Source of the DNA: Halocaridina rubra
Taxonomy: Eukaryota > Arthropoda > Malacostraca > Decapoda > Atyidae
Assembly: GCA_037179515.1 (NCBI GenBank)
Contig: JAXCGZ010013593.1
Location: forward strand, 1 to 64,000
DNA length: 64,000 nt
Direction: 5' to 3'
This document shows, one piece after another, positions 11,584 to 36,384 of this stretch. Positions within the stretch are counted from its first letter, which is position 1, and each line of letters opens with the position of its first letter. The notes below the pieces were generated by a model. It saw only the letters and a list, made by a program, of their open reading frames with translations, was not told the origin of the DNA and made no database searches. Both the position numbers and the translations under genes were made by a program.

Positions 11584-12351
11584 CACATATATATTGTTGT
11601 CTGAGTTATAAGCTCCCTATATTTATTATTCAAATTTACAAATGGAGTTATTTGCATTTCCATAATAAAAACCTATTTGTGAATTGGATATTAAATACAT
11701 TGTAGGATCGAACTTTCTGCATTCATTTGTATACATGCGAACACGTGCGCATTTGGTATGGGAATCTTCAACAGGGAATACTTTTAATAAAAAGATAACT
11801 GCGAAATAATGAGCGAGCGATATATGTAACCGTTAAAGGTTACCGATAAGATTAGCCTTGTTGCTATTGACCCAGCACGACCTCTTGTCGCCTTCCCACA
11901 AGACCCATTCTTCCAGCTTCTGCGCAAAAGTTGAGGTGTGCGTATATGTGTGTTCGATATTTTTCATTGTGTCCGCACAAGGTTGGTTTTATGCTTTTTA
12001 ACACGTCACTTTAAGGTACTCCTGCTTAGTTTTTTTTATTGTTTTATTATTTTTGTTGTTGCAAGTTTTACGAGACAGTTTAGCTCTGAAAGGGAGTTTT
12101 TCTGCTTCTTGTCTGTCTTCATTGCAAGTTCTTAAAATTTTCTAAGCTTCAAGAGTTCGCAGATTAGTTTCCTTCTTTACTTACTTTTCCAGTCGCTTTT
12201 AGCGTAAACTTTCTTCTTTACATTTCGTTTGATTAAACAATCCATAGACTTATGTATTCTAATAGCATAGCAGCCTTAATCCCCCAGCTCCAACATGTCT
12301 CTGCCCTCCTCCATTCGAATAGAGACCTTGTGACACAAAATGGTGCTTTTA

Positions 12352-12505
12352 CGACCACGGTAGCTCAGTGGCAAAGCGCACGAATCGGGAAGCAAATAAC
12401 ATAGTTCGAACCCCTCCGCGGGGCGTTATGAAGTGCATCCAGCCTCCACCACGTACGTGTCCATCCCCCATTCAATGGGGACTACATGAAACGGTGTTTT
12501 GAAGG
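12352..12505 (+). mobile_element. tRNA-derived SINE, family A (first copy)
   Basis: The head GGTAGCTCAGTGGCAAAGCG matches a pol III A box and TAGTTCGAACCCC a B box. The body carries GGGCGTTATGAAGTGCATCC and a CCATTCAATGGGGACTA end. About sixteen copies in this window share a consensus of the type GTTAGAGCACTC, GATCGAGCC, GGGCGTTAGGAAGGGCATCC, CCCCAGCTCCAACCTGT, ATGGGGATTAATAG, ACATAAAA. The tRNA-like part cannot be a working tRNA because the copies vary in the stems. Confidence 0.75.
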
Positions 12506-12950
12506 GAGTGCCACTCATCAAAACAGATTTGCTCGTAAATAGTTTTCGAATTTGTGGGTGGTTTATTTTAACGTTCAGCTTTCCGTATAATTAGAGTGAG
12601 AAATATGAGTGTATCATACTCAATATTACAGGTCATCAGAATCAAGTATCAAGTCACGAATATGTGAATAGGAGAGCCTGAAATTTCATTTGGGTCAGAG
12701 ATTCTCTTCTCATAATTATGGAGTCGTTTCAGTCCCTGCTTAGGACACCATTCCGTGTTTAGGACACCATTCCGTGTTTTTAAGTTGTGATATAACATCT
12801 TTGTCTGCTTATTGGATATTTCTCGAAATACCGTTCTCTCTTCTTCAACAACATCGGCAAACTTATCTCTTGAAATACGGCATATAAGGAAGTTAAAAAG
12901 GTGCCTTGACTCAGCCACTCTCCTTATAAGGGGAAAACGGTTCATGTCTG

Positions 12951-13062
<112 letters not shown>

Positions 13063-13225
13063 TTACCTTCTTATTAAAATATCTTATTAAATGTCCAACT
13101 CAATAAAAACTTCGTCTTTGTATGGAAAAAAAAAATAATATGCAAGCTCTTATTTATTGACCTTTAGTATATTTTCGAAGTTCAAGGAGACTCAATAGTC
13201 ATCATTTATATGAATGTAATTTTTG

Positions 13226-13505
13226 GCACCGTGGCAAAGTGGTAGCGTTCGCGACTTTGATTCGCCAGGTCGAGGGTTCGCGACCCTCCACGTTCTGAAG
13301 TTAGAAAGGGGATTCACTCAGGTAACGATCACACCTGCCAAACCAAGTGCCTCTGAATATAAAGTACATATTTATTCCTGTATGTATACTGAATATTTGG
13401 CAATAAAATCTATGACTATGAAAGTCCTTCTCAAGAAGGTACCTTTCAAGCCCTTAGTAGAAACGGGATTCCTTGACGTAAAACCGGTCACATTTAATTT
13501 TTGGC
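13226..13505 (+). mobile_element. tRNA-derived SINE, family B (copy 2)
   Basis: Head with TGGCAAAGTGGTAGCG (A box) and GGTCGAGGGTTCGCGACC (B box), as in the copy at 886. The 3' part holds CCCTTAGTAGAAACGGGATT and GACGTAAAACCGG. An unrelated stretch at about 13365-13430 separates the middle from the 3' end, so this copy carries a small insertion relative to copy 1. Confidence 0.7.
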
Positions 13506-13569
13506 AATAAAATTTCGTAATGTTAGACGACATAAATATTTATTATCACATACGTTTCTTCATCCACAG

Positions 13570-25142
<11,573 letters not shown>

Positions 25143-25229
25143 CATATACAAAATCATGTCATTAGTAATCACTGCATTATTAGAATCTGAAACTGACAAG
25201 TGTTAATTAGCTGTTCATTTTTTATAATT

Positions 25230-25372
25230 ATCACACTTGGTATGGAGTGTGTGACTCGGGAAGCAAATATTGTGGGTTCGATCCCTACATGGGATATGAT
25301 GAAGGGCAACCAGCCTTGAGCTTCCAACTCCATGTGTCCACCCTCATTTGAATTGGTACTAAATGTGAAACC
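25230..25372 (+). mobile_element. SINE family A copy
   Basis: Has a clean B box, GGTTCGATCCC near 25275, and GGGAAGCAAATATTGTG, as in the copy at 12352. The 3' body is shortened. Confidence 0.7.
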
Positions 25373-25689
25373 CCAAACAGTGCATCATCGTCACATGAGG
25401 TATAGTTAGAAGCTTTTCTTGAGTCTTATACTATATTCTGACTGTATGTATATGCTGCATCTAAAATATGTATATACATACTTTTCATTAGTAATGTCGT
25501 CCTTATCTAACCCTGAAAATAACTGATTCTGTGATATAGCTCTAGGATAAACTTTGTTTATAAATTTATTTATATTATGATCTAAATGCTCTTATGCTTT
25601 CATTTTAACAATATGATATTATATTTAGAGGTAGGGAGAGAGGTATTATTACTGCAGTTAATAATATTGTACTTTCAACTGTCAATTGT

Positions 25690-26070
25690 CATTTCACAGT
25701 CAGCATTCAAACACAGTGATGGAAGATACAAGCCCTTTTTGGGCTTCTAACCACGCTAACACACACTAAAACACCTCACAAACGAATCAGTACACAATCA
25801 AAATAATCACAGGCTTTACAGCTGCTACACCTACTGACACATTCCACCAAGATACCAAATTCTTCATTCAAAAACCATCTTGACATGAAAGGCGCACAAA
25901 TTTTTGCTGCAGCCTCCTTGGGCCGACTCCACCCACTACTTGGCAGATCACCCACAAGCACCAAGGAACATGAAAACCATACCTATCACATGATATTACT
26001 TACAAATACGGTTATCTCTACCCATTCGTCCACCCCAATCAGCTTCCAGTCACTCTAAGATAACACAGCT
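25690..26070 (+). pseudogene. LINE 3' end relic
   Basis: Broken frames read KNHLDMKGAQIFAAAS and GRLHPLLGRSPTSTKEHE, which match a second copy at 28555-28650 (KNHLDMKSTLIIAVAH, HTHTKEH). This is the region after the reverse transcriptase in Jockey-like elements. Stops and frameshifts show it is dead. Confidence 0.6.
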
Positions 26071-27780
26071 GCATGCAGTACAGTATTTTTATTTTTAAAT
26101 CTGTTATATATAATGTTTCTTAATGAATGAATGGATGCTTAGTATTGTATATTCGAGTTACTGTTAGGATATCTTAACTCACTGATCATATATAAACAGT
26201 CATTATTTTACATTCCCAAGCTCATTTCCAGAAATATATCCATTTTGACTTACTGAGCGGGACTCGGTGAACGTTCATTCCTCCATATCCTTTACACATA
26301 CTTAATATTTGTAATTGAGCACTGTGCACACACACCTTCACTTAATTTAGTGCAGTTATATTCACACCAATGTGATTATACTTAATATACTAACTGAATC
26401 ACATTGTTTCTATTTTTCTTTTACAATATCTCAAAGCATGTTGGGCTTTAAAACATATTGTGTTAAAATTTTTGCTTTCATATTAATTTGTATATCACAA
26501 GTTGTACTTTTGCATGATCATGTTTTTCATCTTTGTGTCTTATAGTGTATCATAGATATGTATATATACAAGAGCCATCTTTCTCTTTTTAAAAAAGTTG
26601 GCTGAGTCAAAGCACACGCCCATTAACCACTGTTTTCCTCTATACTAACACATTCATCTTTCTTCTTACTCACAATCATTCTACCAATATCCTCTCTTTT
26701 TATACATATGGAAGGTATGTATGAAAATTTCTCAAAATTCTAAATAGGTAGGTATGAATCGAAGCCTTGGAATTATATAGCCTTAAATGCAATTCCAATA
26801 ATTTCTTAACATAATTTATTCTGCCAAGTAATGATTAATTATAAGTAATTCATAATTCATCATTAGTGTACAAGGAATTCGTAAATATTTAAACTACAAA
26901 AAAGAATTTGAGTTGAGTAAAATTTAAAAGATTAAGAGAAGTTATCTATCAGTTGGCTAAGGTATTATGGAAGAAATTTTACTACCTAAATGCATTTTTG
27001 TTTGGCTATTATATCTGATTTATAGTGATGAACAAGTAGTGTGAAATAATATAAGATTGTACCCTGCATAACAAAACTTCATTCATTATAGTGTTCATAA
27101 AATCCCATCATATTTTCAGCAGATTTTTGGACATATTTTTTTTTTTATTTTTGACCTTCATCAATTGTTTCTGTAACTCACCCAGTGCTATCAGAATATT
27201 TTTGTGATTTGTTGTAAATATCGTTATTTGCTTTCTCGATGGGGGTGTAAAATCATCAAAGGTAAGATTGTAGCCTCCTCTAACGTTACCTAAGATACCA
27301 TATTGTATTAAAGGAGAGCTGTTGATTGGGTAATTTGCCCGTATCAGATTAAATTGGTTATTCCTCCAGTTCAAAATTGGTAGTGCCACAGGATGTAAAA
27401 GTATTCAGCCCAAGGCAGACGATCAAAGGCTTTTATTAAAAGTGTATGTATTGCCTGGCCCAAAGCAAAGTTATTGAGTCGGTAAAAGCGCCACACAAGA
27501 GCACATGCATACCACACAACAAATACACACATACCATGCAACACACCACAAAACGAACGCACCTCACAATAAAAACACCAAAGAACAAACACACACACCA
27601 CACATCAAACACACACTACACAACAAATATCGCACACCACACAACAATTACAAAAACACCATAGAGCAAATACACACCGCACAACAAACACACACGCGTG
27701 TACACACTGCAGTTCCAGGGATAAACCATCAACCTCCTCAATAGAACTTGGAGCGGCAGAGTCTACGGTCTAGGTACACC
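26071..27780. other. Intergenic, no gene seen
   Basis: AT-rich sequence, a short head of the GAGTCAAAGCACAC repeat near 26575-26645, and an ACAC-rich low-complexity stretch at 27490-27700. No domain-bearing frame. Confidence 0.4.
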
Positions 27781-29240
27781 CTCTGGATCTGCATATCAAA
27801 AGAGGATGCCATGCAACTCAGAAGAGGAGCAGCAAAAGATTCGAAGAAGCCATAACCAACCCCTTCCCCTCACAGGGCACAAGAACTTGGGAGAGGCTTC
27901 CGTCATACAGGCGATTACCACAGCTTTCAACACAACATTTTATATGAGAAATGATTCTCCATTGGTCATATCTCAAAGACTTTTCCTAGCCGGGGATATT
28001 AAGAGCAACTCAAGACCCAACTACAAACACAATCGTTCATCATCAACACTCAACACCTTGAGCTGGTACAGTAAAAGTTCACTTTTATGCAACTTGTGCT
28101 GAAACTGGACCAATTGCACTTGTACAACACTTACTAATCTGAAACACTACACAATATATCGCCTCATACAATCAAATTCATTATAGAGGACTTCACTGCT
28201 TACAACTACGTATGCCAGCAATACAACATCCTCTGTGGGAACATCTCAAGAGCCCTAATGAAGGCCACTGTTGATCTCAAGCTTTCCCACAGAGTTCTCA
28301 GAGTGATCTTGTGTATTTCCTGGGCTGCTATCAATTTAATTTCTCCATTTATGGAAATTTGTGTTGTGCCGAGAGATAAGGTAATTGCCCGGGCGACTGC
28401 AGCCCATTGAGCAGTAGAGGTTGGTTGCGACATATTGGTCTCCTTAAACCTCGTTCAAAGATGCCATAACTCCCTACAGACTATACAAAACAAAGAACTA
28501 AAGAAAATAACTGGCTGCACGACTACTACACTTAAACAGCATTCACACCAAGAAACCAAAGTTCTCAAATTCAAAAACCATCTTGACATGAAAAGCACAT
28601 TAATAATTGCTGTAGCCCACCTACACACACACACCAAGGAACATTAAAACAACACCTAGCACTCGATATCACACAACTACTGTCATTTACTCCCCCTCGA
28701 CCACCTCAAACCATCCTCTGCAAAAACATCCATAACCAGTTAACTGACATTTAAGATTCCATCCAGTCGCTCATTGACAACACACAACTGCATTCACACA
28801 CTTCTGAATTCTCACTTTCCTATGAAGACAAGAGTCCACCTGGCCAGGCTGAATTGTGGGGTACCACCCAGCTCTTCTTAGCTATAAGAAGGGTTGAACA
28901 TCTTTAGTGATGCCTGTCCAGGATGTAACACATTATGTCGTGCAATCAAACACATTATGGAAGATGCTCTGCTTACAACCACATGCACTAGCAATAAAAC
29001 ATACTCACTGGGAGCTCTCTGGGAAAGGCCGGGATCGAAAGTGTCCATCCTTAGGGACTCCTGGGCTGTTCAAGCAGGAAGTTTAGGGAACAACCTCCTC
29101 CTCCTCAGCAGCAAGTGGAGGCATTTTCTAATAAATTCCAGGTGGCCTTTTTGTATCTCTACCCAAGTGGTAACTGAAAGGAGAGTTGGGTGTAGTGTGT
29201 ATCATTCTTGCAGCCTCCCCCACTGCATTGGTATATAATG
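27780..29240 (+). pseudogene. Decayed LINE remnant(s), rearranged
   Basis: At 27845-28060 a + frame reads NQPLPLTGHKNLGEASVIQA and SQRLFLAGDIKSN. The latter looks like a worn 2A-type motif of the kind found near the start of some CR1/L2-like elements. At 28435-28650 the + frame carries LQTIQNKELKKITGCT and HQETKVLKFKNHLDMK, a standard post-RT region. The piece at 28206-28433 is similar to 53220-53460 in mixed order. The core reverse transcriptase was not found, so this is probably two overlapping truncated copies. Confidence 0.55.
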
Positions 29241-30734
29241 GGAGATATTTGATCCCTTTGCCTTGAATTGAATGTCTTACATCCTGTAGAAATACTCACG
29301 TGCAAACCTCAAATGAGTAGCTATGTGACCTGTCTGATTGAAGAAATAATCAGAAGGCTATTTGTATGAGTTAAATAAACAACTGTTATGATACTTTATG
29401 AGGTCTCTGAGTGCTTATGTGCTTAATATTATTTCTTGAATCATTATACTAATCATCTAATCCTAACACCTACTCCTTCATAATATTATTGATATACTCA
29501 TTTCTGCTAGTCTCAATTTGCATTTCTATCATATATACAAGCATGCAGTATATGCTTCTTTGTTTTTGTCTTATTGTTTTGAAACTATATTTGTTAACCT
29601 AGATGAATTACTTAAATATACATATAGTATACATAAAGTCTTTTTTCTGTTGATTACCTAAACAAATGGATAGTTACTGCTCTGTGTAAAAATAAACCAT
29701 GATCACACTGCGATACATCCCAGCATGCTGACTTGCCTTGTAAATATAAAGATATTAAAAACCGAACAGACGATGTATGCCTAATATGTTTGCAGTCTTG
29801 GTGACTGAAAAAGTACATGTATATTAAAATAATGAACTGCAAACTTACATATATAGCATATATAATTATTTTTAAGAATACATAACCTCCCTTGCTAACA
29901 AACAACTGAGTTACGAACATTTGCAGATTAAAAAAAAAAAAAAACATACCCATCATATACCTATGTATTATTGTACTGTACCCTATTAGTACATTATCAT
30001 TACTGTATTAAATTTCATTAGTACTGTACTGTGCATTTCTTTACCTAAACACAACTTACAAACAATTCTACCTTCGAACAGACTTCTGGAACCTAACTCG
30101 TTCATAAGATGGGGAGTGTCTGTATATGTACAAATTACAGCTAAATCTAGTCAAGAACATAAAGTAGTAAAACTAGCTTAAAAGTTGCAAAATAACTTAA
30201 AATTTATTTGATGGTAGTAAGTCCAATATTTTAAAGTATAACTCATGAATAATGAAGATTTTCATTAGGCAATAATACTCTTGAATAAGATAAAAATATA
30301 ATCCCTATACAGGTAATTTGTCAATTTACGACTGTTTGACTTTACAAACTTGACCTTGACTGCAAAGGGTTCATTTAGTACCTGGATGTTTGAACATGAC
30401 TCTTTCAACTTGTATACATTTGTATCTTAGCTGTTTAGATGCTAAAACATCATAAATGTAATACTAATAATAAAAATAATAATGATAATAATAATAATAA
30501 TAGTCATAATACTGAAATAATTATAACTATCAAAATAATAAGAATAATTATTAAAATATTAATAAGAGGAAGAAAAATGTTACAAAAACAAAAAAATAAA
30601 AAAGATGACCACGAAGTAAATTTGTACAGAAAGAGCATAAAAAGTTAGACTGTAAAGGGTTTAATTAACCGTATGTCTGACCAAACATTTTCTTTTACTT
30701 TTGCATTCTCTATATTGTACTAACAAAAAGTAAA
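29241..30734. other. Intergenic, no gene seen
   Basis: AT-rich; an (AAT)-rich patch near 30460-30510 and an A-run near 29930. Stops in all frames. Confidence 0.4.
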
Positions 30735-30736
30735 TA

Positions 30737-31741
30737 CAGTGTTCCCCCGGTTATTCGCGTTTCTTGGTTTGCGTTCTCACTGTATCGCGGTGTTGTTGTT
30801 GTTGTTGTTTTTTTAAAAGAGAGAGAGATTATTGTGACACCAGGATGGGCCAAAAAATGATAAAATAAAACAGACTTTATCAGGTTGTAAAGAGAAACAG
30901 AGATGGAGAGTGTAATGACCTGTCAGATGTGAAAGGATTATAAAAGCTGTGTAATGAATATTCAGCTCTCTGCTGGGTTTTAATATACCTCTGCATTACT
31001 TTCATGATGTCTATTCCAATAATTCTGCTTAGATATTATTATTATTATTATTATCATTGGCAACAATAATTTTCCTTTGATGATGACTGTGGAGATTATC
31101 ATCATCATCATCATTATTATTATTATTAAGGGCTCATCATTGTTTGTACATCTGTTGGTTTATTTACTTTTAATAACTGTGTAAAGTGCCCCTCCCTAGT
31201 TGGCTGGGACAAAGAGAGTGTGGGGGGTTGGGTAGAATAGAATGTTGGAGAGAGAGAGAGAATCTTTAAGTAACTCTTGTTCATTCAACCAAAACTACAT
31301 TATTTATAGTAAAAATAATAGTTTAATTACGATTTCGTAATAATAATGATGATAATAATAATACTCTCCCCAATCATCATCAAAGGAAAATTATTGTTGC
31401 CAATAATAATAATATTAATAATAAGATCTAAGGAGAATTTTTAGAATAGACATTATGAAAGTAATGCAGGGGTATAGTAAACCCAGCAGAGAGCTGGATA
31501 TTCATTACACATCTTTTATAATCCCTTCACATCTGAGAGGTCATTATACTCTCCATCTCTGTTTCTCTTTACAGCCTGATAAAGGCCGTTTTATTTTATC
31601 ATTTTTGGCCTGTCCTGGTGTCATAATCATCTTAAATTTTTTATTTATTTTTTATTTTTTTAAGGCTGATCCTACTCCGTGGTTTTCCTGGTTCGCGCCG
31701 GGTCCCGGAACTGAACTACCTCGATAAGGGGGGGAACACTG
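30737..31741. mobile_element. Pogo/Tigger-like non-autonomous foldback element
   Basis: Bounded by inverted ends CAGTGTTCCCCC (30737) and GGGGGAACACTG (31741) next to TA dinucleotides on both sides, the target duplication expected for Tc1/mariner/pogo elements. The arms extend inward about 350 bp with recognisable pairing: GTGACACCAGG pairs with CCTGGTGTCA, and AATATTCAGCTCTCTGCTGG with CCAGCAGAGAGCTGGATATT. The centre is (AAT)/(ATC) rich. No transposase frame. It shares its right terminal ~75 bp (inverted) with the left end of the element at 40600. Confidence 0.82.
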
Positions 31742-32169
31742 TATATTCTATGTGAAATGCAAGAATGTAATGTAGTAACAATATATTATTGCAGCTAAAT
31801 ATGCTACACTGACATAGCAACATATTTAGTATTTTATATTTTTTAACCTCTTCAGCCAAATAATCTGATGTCTTATTAAAACAGTAGGAAAATGTTTGCA
31901 TAGCATGTAATTTGTGTGTTTCAGAATACCATTACATATTATTGTTCAACAGTGTTTATCCCTGCTAAAGACGGTAAGTAAACTTTTTTTTTATTTTTCT
32001 TCGTCATGGAAAACAGATGGTCTCAAACTGATATCAAAACTGTTCAATATCAATTTCCTACATGTTAAGAAGCGCATTTTTAAAGAAAATGAGCGAATTA
32101 CTGAGATAATTAATAGTAAATGATATACACACCTGAAAATATTAACAGCCGAGTTTGTATATTATCCAG

Positions 32170-32267
32170 GACCTACTGGTAATAGAGGCACCACTGAAGA
32201 AGAAATAGCCACAGGCTCTGACCTCGCAATGATAGTGGCTTCCTCAAGAACAAGTCATGATGCCTGA
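32170..32267 (+). CDS. Candidate alternative last exon of the Methuselah-like receptor
   Basis: Acceptor TATATTATCCAG precedes an exon whose only sensible frame starts in phase 1: PTGNRGTTEEEIATGSDL, then AMIVASSRTSHDA and a TGA at 32265. Joined to the cryptic donor at 24735 it keeps the frame across CCA CGT G/GA CCT, replacing the 141-residue Ser-rich tail after PRG with 31 residues. The receptor part would then be 773 visible residues. An AATAAA at 32551-32556 followed by a GT-rich stretch at about 32570-32595 fits a genuine 3' end. The intron would be 7.4 kb. An alternative is that it is the last exon of an unrecognised gene. Confidence 0.55.
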
Positions 32268-32550
32268 AACAAAATATGTTCAGTACAAATTTGAGTGCTT
32301 TTACAACTTTTTTTATACAATGGTGAAGAAGAAGGAAGAACATTCATCCTCTGTATAGTTTATGAACACATTTCATGACTTGTACTGTGGAATTATGTCC
32401 AGAAATGCATCTACTCTGAGACTCATTGTAAATACTTTCGATACTAAATGAGAAGCACTGGTATTACAATACTTGTAAAACTAGAATATTATATTCATGT
32501 CATAAAAACCGCTAGTACAAAATTAACTCCTTAAGGCATTGGTTATTGTA

Positions 32551-32556
32551 AATAAA
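32551..32556 (+). terminator. Candidate poly(A) signal for the alternative GPCR transcript
   Basis: AATAAA, 284 bases after the stop at 32267, with a GT-rich downstream stretch (GGTTGTGTGTTTTGG). Confidence 0.55.
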
Positions 32557-32777
32557 TTTTTCAAATAATTTTTTATGGTTGTGTGTTTTGGCCACTACAT
32601 CATATCCTTCTCATACACTAAATCAATTAGCTAAATTATATGAAAATAGATTTTTAAACACTCAACAAACTGTATAAAGATCTTTTGTTTAGATAAAGAT
32701 CTCTATCATCAGTGCTTAATATTTTCTAAATGTGCACAGAGGTACCATTCATACATAAATAGTGTGTAAGTGTGCTA

Positions 32778-32935
32778 GGGGACCGCAGTAGTTAGAGCCA
32801 CTGACTTGGTAGGTGATAGACCCAAAATTGAGCCCACAGTGGAGGGTTAGGAAAGGCATCCAGTCTTAATACCCCAGCTCCCACCTATTTGCGTCCACCC
32901 TCAAAGTGGGATTAATAATGGAAAAAAAGGGAAAG
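32778..32935 (+). mobile_element. SINE family A copy
   Basis: GGACCGCAGTAGTTAGAGCC, AAAATTGAGCCCACAG, GGTTAGGAAAGGCATCCAG and CACCCTCAAAGTGGGATTAA are visible in order. Confidence 0.72.
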
Positions 32936-33249
32936 CATACAGCTATATGAACTCTTCTAAATGGCACATTGAACCATTCCTGATTCGTCTCGATAGTATT
33001 TCTTTGACCAAACAAATGACTAATCAATTCTGAAAAGTAACGGTCGTATTATGAGTAACAAAACATCTTACTTTGGTGTAGTAATGCTGTATTGAAGTAT
33101 AGGGGTGTACTGAAGTGCCCTCAAAGTCCTGAGCCACAGGGGTAATCAACTGTAATGGACATGCCCTCAAGTTAGCTAACATGGAAACATTAAGAACTAA
33201 TTAGATATCTGCTGGTCTATTTCATCATGCATATAAATATACAATGGCT

Positions 33250-33400
33250 GCAATCTCCCTTGTAGGAAGGTGGCCAAGTCAAAGCACACATATTGACCAA
33301 AAGGCAAACATACCTCAATCATTCCTTTTAGCTCCCTGGGGAAAAAGGATTACCACAATTCATGCCACCACCCTGCTTGGGTCATTTGGCTTAATATATA
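33250..33400 (+). repeat. Dispersed repeat, family D
   Basis: Head CCTTGTAGGAAGGTGGCCAAG and TCAAAGCACACATTGACC-like, then ACATACCTCAATCATTCC, TTTTAGCTCCCTGGGG, AAGGATTACCACA and CCACCCTGCTTGGGTCA. The head is shared with family C but the body differs. Other copies: 36385, and on the - strand 46230, 47560, 48425 and 59150. Confidence 0.65.
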
Positions 33401-34344
33401 AAAATTTGTAAAATAGACTTAAGACAGCTGCAGTAGTTAAAATCATTTACTTTTAACATATCTGCAGAAAGTCTGGTTTTGAAAAGTAAATACATAAATA
33501 CTAACTAAAAGCATATCTTGCATAAGAGTAAGATTTCATTTTGGGGTTTGTGCTTGACGAAAGATGCTGTTTACCAATCGTCTGGAGAGACTGTGTTTTA
33601 TGATGAGTCGCTTTCTTTATTACAATTACAGGCCCTGCAACGGGTGTAGAAACCAAAATGTAAAGAAAAGCTATGTAATCTAAACGTAATTTGAATTTGA
33701 AGAAAACTAAATATATTCTGTAGCACGTAACTGGAACACAGAAAAATTCCAGCAATTCACCAAACCCCTGTTTCAGATATCCATCTAAATGTATGTCTTT
33801 TGTCAATGCAAACAATTACCAAAAATATCGTCAATATATATTTCCTTAGTAAAAATATGCTGCATGCTCAGCATTACTCAATATCCAAAAAAGTTATACT
33901 AATCAGCAAGAGAGGATTTTCACAATGTTAATCAGGATGAACAGTAAAGCTAATCAATTTCAATCAGGAAGAACAGCATTCCTGATTAATGTTACTCAGG
34001 GTGAACAGTGATGCTAGATTATTTTTGTTTGATTATTCCTTGAAAAGCAAACCAAAATAAGACATATAATGTATTCTCATTTGCCTAAGACGTAGCAACT
34101 TGTCTCAACCCGATTTCCTATGTGTATTGACCTGTCTTGTCCCAAGTAGTGAATTGTTTCAGATATTTATATTTCAAATGTTCTTTTTTTTTTTAATGAA
34201 TGACAACAGGATAGGCAAAAACTGCTCTCATCAATAAACGGAATGTAACTCGCCAACTCATCAGAGCAGCGATGTAAGTAGTAGCGATAGAAATGAGAAA
34301 GGGATGATACCTTATGGCGAAGAGAAAGAGACTCCAAATTAGAA

Positions 34345-34720
34345 GTAAGAGAATAATAATAATAATAATAATAATACTTTATTTCCATTTCAATACAATG
34401 GGTATTCGTCAGCCAGGGTAAGCCCCAACCCCCCACTGTGGTGTCCACCCACAGAGTCTAACTGCCTTAAATTCAACCCTATCAAGGAGATAAGTATAAG
34501 ACGAAGCACCCTAGATGTGCGATTAGTATTCTAAGCAGAGATGGCTAAGAACTCCATAGATTTTAAGTAACTGTAAAAAGAAAAAGTAATGACAAAAACG
34601 AAACAGAATCCTCAATTTTTTTGGATGAAGATTTAAAAATTTGGATTATGTGATTCCTCCAAGACAAGTTAGAGGCTGTATGGATTCCTAATATGTTAAT
34701 AGAATTAAGAGGGTAAATTT
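34345..34720 (-). mobile_element. Probable LINE 3' end with (TTA)n tail
   Basis: On the - strand the end reads CATTGTATTGAAATGGAAATA followed by (TTA)n, closely like the 3' end of the element at 3976 (TACAATGG and GGAAATAAA words). No coding segment survives. Confidence 0.5.
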
Positions 34721-34799
34721 CTGGGACTTATAATACTAAAGTTATATAAGCATACTGTAATCTATTCATTTTATCATCTATCTACATTAGACATTCAAT

Positions 34800-34990
34800 G
34801 GTCGCGCTGCAGCAAAGTGGTTAGAACACTCAACTCGAGAGATAACAGACATGCCTGGTTAATCAAGCCACTGCGGGGTTCTAGGAAGGGCATTCTGCCT
34901 TAAATCCCCAGCTCCGACCTGTCTGTGTCCATCCCCTTAATGGAGATAAATAGTGACACATAAAATGGCAAACAACAACTACAACAACAA
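34800..34990 (+). mobile_element. SINE family A copy
   Basis: AGCAAAGTGGTTAGAACACTC, GGTTCTAGGAAGGGCATTC, CCCCAGCTCCGACCTGTC and an (ACA)n tail. Inserted bases around the B box make it slightly longer than average. Confidence 0.72.
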
Positions 34991-36084
34991 CAACATTGTA
35001 CATAAGAGGAAGTAAATTTGTTAACTTTTCAAGAAACTTTCATATAAGTAACTCAAATCATATATTTTCTATGGTTACCATAAAGAACATCTGTGATCAC
35101 TGTATTTATTAAAATAAACTGGAGCATTGTTCTACTTATAATAAAGATATGTGAGCCATATAGAGAGTATATACAGAAGTCAATATATCACAAAAAGTAA
35201 GAACTATCATTTCATTACACAGATTTCATATAAAATTGACAAATGGTATACAGAAGCATTATGGAATAGTCATGTGATTCTCAGTAATTCCACTTATCAA
35301 TCTATTACTATTCTAAATATATTGTATCATACCAATTCATTTACGTTTCCCTAGAATAATCATTACTCTTCAGATTGTCACTGGAATTCTCACTATATAT
35401 GTAATACAACACTAAACCTATCTTTCGTTGCTGTACGTTGGAAAAATACCGTTTTTTTTCCTAGGCATATATTAATACAACTATACATTTATGAAGAAAT
35501 TACAACAGTTAAAAATAACCCAAAAATTTAAAGGCAACACCCTCAAGAGAGCCAATGGAGACACGACAGCAATGCGTCATCATATCCATCATTTAAGTAG
35601 AATTCTTCAGCTGAGCAAGTCATGACCTGTCACCTGTAAAGGAGAAATAAGTGCATTTTTGCAACAAGAAATTGTGTTATCAACATCTTAACAATAATTG
35701 ATAATATATTGAACGCAATCATATTCCAATGCATACTCTATGGAAATGCTGCTGGAAAACTCAAGAACAGGCTATTCCTCTGATGACGTCATATATCTAA
35801 TAGTTTACGCCATAACTTTGCTAAACTTGCAGTAACTACACATGAGGGTGATTATAAACAAAGTCGAGCAAGAAGAGTATAGAGTCAAATTCAGATTCTA
35901 AAGAACGGTATATATGGTACTACTCTCTTTCTCCCTCAAAAGGGAACACTTGACAAACCACTGATAAAAATAATTTAATCTTGTAAAGCTATACATTATA
36001 AATATAAACAAAAGCCAAAATAGTGGTCTCACATCCATATTGTTCCCTTGTTCCAACAGTCTATCTATATTCATAAGTTGCAAT

Positions 36085-36240
36085 CCAACTTATAATGGGG
36101 TGGCTGAGTCAAAGCAAAAAAGTTGACTCTGTGGGAGGCAAATACAAAGTAGGGGATTCTTAGTTCCCTCGCTCTGCCCCACTGAATTGAATTTTACTAT
36201 ATGCAGAGGTACATGGAGGAGGTATTCTTCCCAAAACTAT
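36085..36240 (+). repeat. Dispersed repeat, family C (copy 3)
   Basis: ACTTATAATGGGGTGGCTGA, GTCAAAGCAAAAAAGTTGAC, GGGGATTCTTAGTTCCCTC and GAATTTTACTATATGCAG. A family D copy lies 150 bases further on, so the two families sit side by side here. Confidence 0.65.
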
Positions 36241-36384
36241 GCCCACAAATAAAAAATCAGATTACAACACATTCAATAAGGCTAAATAAGGGTAGCCTAC
36301 CTCACATTCACAATGAGTAAGTATAAAATATTACTAATAAAAAACCAGAACTCTGTAAACTAAATACATACACATACATAGCCC

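Larger units (their letters stand above)
32268..36090. other. Intergenic after the alternative GPCR exon
   Basis: Repeats listed separately occupy part of this interval. A local repeat GTTAATCAGGATGAACAG occurs about three times at 33928-34012. Otherwise AT-rich, without a supportable gene. Confidence 0.4.

Noticed and set aside
31925..31974. Possible extra exon (AATACC... with GTAAGT donor) before the alternative GPCR exon
   Set aside because: It has good splice words, but its phase 1 frame, needed from the 24735 donor, meets a stop. It may be used in another transcript but cannot join the receptor frame.
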